Shown here: piece after piece, positions 28,898-29,357 of the stretch
Layout: every line of letters begins with the position of its first letter
Numbering within the stretch: the first letter of the stretch is position 1
Assembly (NCBI GenBank): GCA_037442065.1
Contig: JBBIQZ010000007.1
Location: 1 to 29,357, forward strand
From: JBBIQZ01 sp037442065
GTDB lineage: Bacteria > Patescibacteriota > CPR2_A > CG2-30-33-46
DNA: 29,357 bases
Direction of reading: 5' to 3'
Position numbers and translations under genes: made by a program
The notes under the pieces: model-generated
Told to the model about the DNA's origin: nothing
Seen by the model: only the letters and a program-made list of their open reading frames with translations
Databases searched by the model: none

Positions 28898-29357
28898 TAT
28901 TTGTCTCCTGCTTCCATCTTAGCTGATTCTTTGGTCTCTTGTTTTGGTTCTTCCGGCTCTTTACTTTTTGCTGTCTCGGCTTTATTTTCTACTCCTTCGA
29001 TTCCTCCTTCGCCTTCTTCCTTAGCTTTCCTTAAATGAACTTCCTGCTGTTCCGGCTCATGAAAAATTTCACCCTCGCCTTTTATTAAAATTAGTGATTT
29101 ATTTGGCCCCGGAATGGCTCCTTTTATTAAAATTAAATCCTCGTTAGCATCTATCTTGGCAATTTTTAAATTTTTAATTGTAACTTGTTCGTGCCCTAAT
29201 CTTCCGGGCAATTTTTGGCCTTTAAACACTCTTTGCGGATACATCGCGCCAATTGAGCCTGGTTCTCGATGATGATCGGAACCGTGAGTTTTAGGGCCGC
29301 GGTGAAAGCCATGCCTTTTTATAACTCCGGCAAAACCCTTGCCTTTAGAAACCCCCG
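28897..29357 (-). CDS. rplC: Ribosomal protein L3 (uL3), 5' part beyond the window
   Basis: The gene enters from the right edge without its start; about 152 codons are visible. GVSKGKGFAGVIKRHGF, GPKTHGSDHHREPGSIGA and GQKLPGRLGHEQVTIKNL are the well conserved C-terminal half of L3, including the glutamine that is methylated by PrmB in E. coli (GHEQVT region is the usual neighbourhood). An extension of about 60 residues, rich in Glu and Lys, follows the normal end. The stop overlaps the rplD ATG. Confidence 0.96.
   Translation of the reverse strand, partial: GVSKGKGFAGVIKRHGFHRGPKTHGSDHHREPGSIGAMYPQRVFKGQKLPGRLGHEQVTIKNLKIAKIDANEDLILIKGAIPGPNKSLILIKGEGEIFHEPEQQEVHLRKAKEEGEGGIEGVENKAETAKSKEPEEPKQETKESAKMEAGDK

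Overview
The window is AT-rich bacterial DNA, almost all of it coding on the minus strand. It looks like a Candidate Phyla Radiation (Patescibacteria) genome, probably Parcubacteria-like. The reasons are: the merged S10-spc-alpha ribosomal cluster has no rpmD (L30), with rpsE overlapping rplO directly; several ribosomal proteins carry lysine/glutamate-rich tails; GlmU is reduced to its nucleotidyltransferase half; and palindromic repeats sit even inside the ribosomal operon. The phylum is inferred from gene content, not from a tree. UGA is an ordinary stop here: rplR, adk, rpsE and rplD end on it at the expected family ends.

Layout in window order (transcription of the minus-strand genes runs from high to low coordinates). 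1-7.0 kb: a small membrane protein with a terminator; glycyl-tRNA synthetase with a 143-bp palindrome in its leader; a hypothetical protein; a SpoIIM-family membrane protein; RecO and a GlmU-type nucleotidyltransferase sharing a promoter; and Lon protease. 7.0-9.0 kb: an accessory patch with a DUF1540 protein (+), two exported or membrane-anchored proteins (-), and a zinc-ribbon protein (+). The last two units diverge from back-to-back promoters that flank an inverted repeat. 9.0-10.8 kb: an RluA-family pseudouridine synthase, a DksA/TraR-type zinc-finger protein and YjbQ. 10.8-11.5 kb: a protein-poor region holding a strong candidate for an unidentified structured RNA, with a consensus extended promoter, several hairpins whose imperfections are G-U pairs only on the minus strand, and a terminator, followed by AT-rich nested inverted repeats.

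11.5-29.4 kb: one long translation/secretion cluster. In transcription order it is rplC (cut by the window edge), rplD, rplW, an unknown membrane coiled-coil gene, rplB, rpsS, rplV, rpsC, rplP, rpmC, rpsQ, rplN, rplX, rplE, rpsN, rpsH, rplF, rplR, rpsE, rplO, secY, adk, map, infA, rpmJ, an ASCH/DUF3850 gene, rpsM, rpsK, rpsD, rpoA, rplQ, rplM, rpsI and cdaA. Most junctions overlap or are only a few bases long, so translational coupling is likely.

The points most worth following up are: an in-frame UGA in rplB at a conserved glycine codon, 27 codons before the true end; the structured RNA; two non-ribosomal genes embedded in the cluster (the coiled-coil gene between rplW and rplB, and the ASCH gene between rpmJ and rpsM); and two related palindromic elements in the leaders of rpoA and rplV.
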